Position numbers and translations under genes: made by a program. Shown one piece after another: positions 4,708 through 5,529 of a stretch of DNA of 5,529 bases (position 1 is the first letter of the stretch; every line of letters starts with the position of its first letter). The DNA comes from Porticoccaceae bacterium (GTDB lineage Bacteria; Pseudomonadota; Gammaproteobacteria; Pseudomonadales; Porticoccaceae): contig PALW01000030.1 in the NCBI GenBank assembly GCA_002710745.1, forward strand, positions 1 through 5,529, given 5' to 3'. The notes below the pieces were generated by a model, which worked only from the letters and a program-made list of their open reading frames with translations, made no database searches and had not been told where the DNA came from.

Positions 4708-5529
4708 TTATTGTTTTTTGGATTCTTCTGTAAATGTTATGCCTGCATTTTTCTCTAAACTTTCAACCAAAGAGATTCCCATTAGCGATGCAGCTGTCCA
4801 AATACCACCATTAGATTGAGACGGATTTTCTGATAGCCAAATCCCACTCTCAGCGATCATTTTTGATGTTGAACCATAACCAGGATCTTTATCGCCTTTT
4901 ACGGACAATCTAATCGATTGATTTTTAGCATTTTCTCCGATCATGACGATATCGTAAGAGCCTGATTCCCTCTCAGCTTTGCTTGGACCCTCCCCAGGTT
5001 TAGTATTATTTCCAGCCATAGGATTTCCTTGAGACATTTTAACAGCGATAGCCTCACCCTCCTCTCCAGGACCCGTCGCTATCATTTCATCGTATTTAAA
5101 ATCCTCTCCATACATATGATCTAAAAGATAATTGCTACGATGAATATTTTTAGTATTAATGCTAGCCATTACAAATGGCGCAACCCAGCTATTTATTGAC
5201 TCATCAAATTCAGCCCGATTGCCAGGTGGCTGAGTTACTCCTGAGAAATCAGAAGTTAATGCAAATGGATTCCTCAAAACACTAACAATCTCTTTATCTT
5301 TTGCAGCAGCAGCCATAGTCGCTTGGAAGCTCGCAAGAGTACCTCCAGAAAACGTCCCCTTCATTGATCTTACCCGTCCTTTCACTCTTTGCATCGGACC
5401 GCCAAATCTGAGTATTGCCTTTCTCTGCAGAGCATAGACACCAAGATCGAAAGGGATTGAATCGAATCCGCATGAGAAGACAATTCGTGCACCAGTACTC
5501 TCAGCCTTAGCTTGATAAGTTTTGATAAC
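4708..5529 (-). CDS. Saccharopine dehydrogenase / trans-acting enoyl reductase family protein (N-terminus off the right edge)
   Basis: The frame is open from the right edge to the TAA at 4710-4708, giving the last 273 residues. The ATG at 5394 is internal, because family-conserved sequence precedes it: GARIVFSCGFDSIPFDLG at residues 13-30 of the fragment. Further landmarks are FSGGT (60-64), WVAPFVMASIN (115-125), KPGEGPSKAERESG (177-190), GDKDPGYGSTSKM (212-224) and GGIWT (241-245). These are hallmarks of the COG3268 group, which resembles saccharopine reductase and includes mycobacterial trans-acting enoyl reductases. Family members are typically about 390-415 residues, so the missing part is the roughly 120-140 residue NAD(P)-binding Rossmann domain. 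The expected role is an NAD(P)-dependent reductase of an unknown, perhaps lipid-related, substrate; true saccharopine dehydrogenase activity is unlikely to be safe to assume. It is the likely first partner of the DUF3422 gene in an operon. Confidence 0.92.
   Translation of the reverse strand, partial: VIKTYQAKAESTGARIVFSCGFDSIPFDLGVYALQRKAILRFGGPMQRVKGRVRSMKGTFSGGTLASFQATMAAAAKDKEIVSVLRNPFALTSDFSGVTQPPGNRAEFDESINSWVAPFVMASINTKNIHRSNYLLDHMYGEDFKYDEMIATGPGEEGEAIAVKMSQGNPMAGNNTKPGEGPSKAERESGSYDIVMIGENAKNQSIRLSVKGDKDPGYGSTSKMIAESGIWLSENPSQSNGGIWTAASLMGISLVESLEKNAGITFTEESKKQ

Noticed and set aside
4708..5394. A complete 228-residue gene starting at the ATG at 5394
   Set aside because: The frame continues upstream to the edge with strong family motifs (FSCGFDSIPFDLG), so the ATG is internal and the gene is only partly in the window.
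1..5529. CRISPR array, tRNA, rRNA or insertion sequence
   Set aside because: The only repeats are protein-coding modules and short leader motifs; no cloverleaf, rRNA core sequence, transposase or terminal inverted repeats were seen.

Overview
The window looks like chromosomal DNA of an AT-leaning Gram-negative bacterium, probably a marine-type gammaproteobacterium. That assignment is an inference. It rests on a DUF3422 membrane protein (a proteobacterial family), a saccharopine-dehydrogenase-like oxidoreductase, and a long Sec-exported protein of bacterial Ig-like repeats. All three recognised genes lie on the minus strand. No RNA gene, insertion sequence, CRISPR array or replication origin was seen.

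Reading along the minus strand (right to left): positions 5529-4708 hold the C-terminal 273 codons of a saccharopine dehydrogenase / trans-acting enoyl reductase family protein, whose N-terminus lies beyond the right edge. After 22 nt comes a complete 425-residue DUF3422 protein (4685-3408). It starts at TTG behind a good ribosome binding site, and the two genes look like an operon. A 267-nt gap (3407-3141) follows. It has no gene but is rich in candidate signals: a weak hairpin after the DUF3422 stop, a tandem 12-mer, a good sigma70-type promoter, an inverted repeat at the predicted transcription start, and a nested hairpin just upstream of the next ribosome binding site.

From 3140 to the left edge runs one uninterrupted minus-strand reading frame, the first 1046 codons of a very large exported surface protein. 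It has a Sec signal peptide, two paralogous beta-sandwich (carbohydrate-binding-like) modules, and several kinds of Ig-like module. Two of these kinds (A and B) form a 189-residue (567-nt) unit present twice in tandem, and a third kind (C) flanks that pair. The window contains no cysteine in this protein. Its C-terminus, which would reveal how it is anchored or secreted, is outside the window.

The enzyme and DUF3422 pair looks like a stable core locus. The surface protein appears to be a separate transcription unit with its own promoter and leader. Nothing here clearly marks a new defence or mobile system. The least explained parts are the structured leader of the surface protein gene and its modular architecture.
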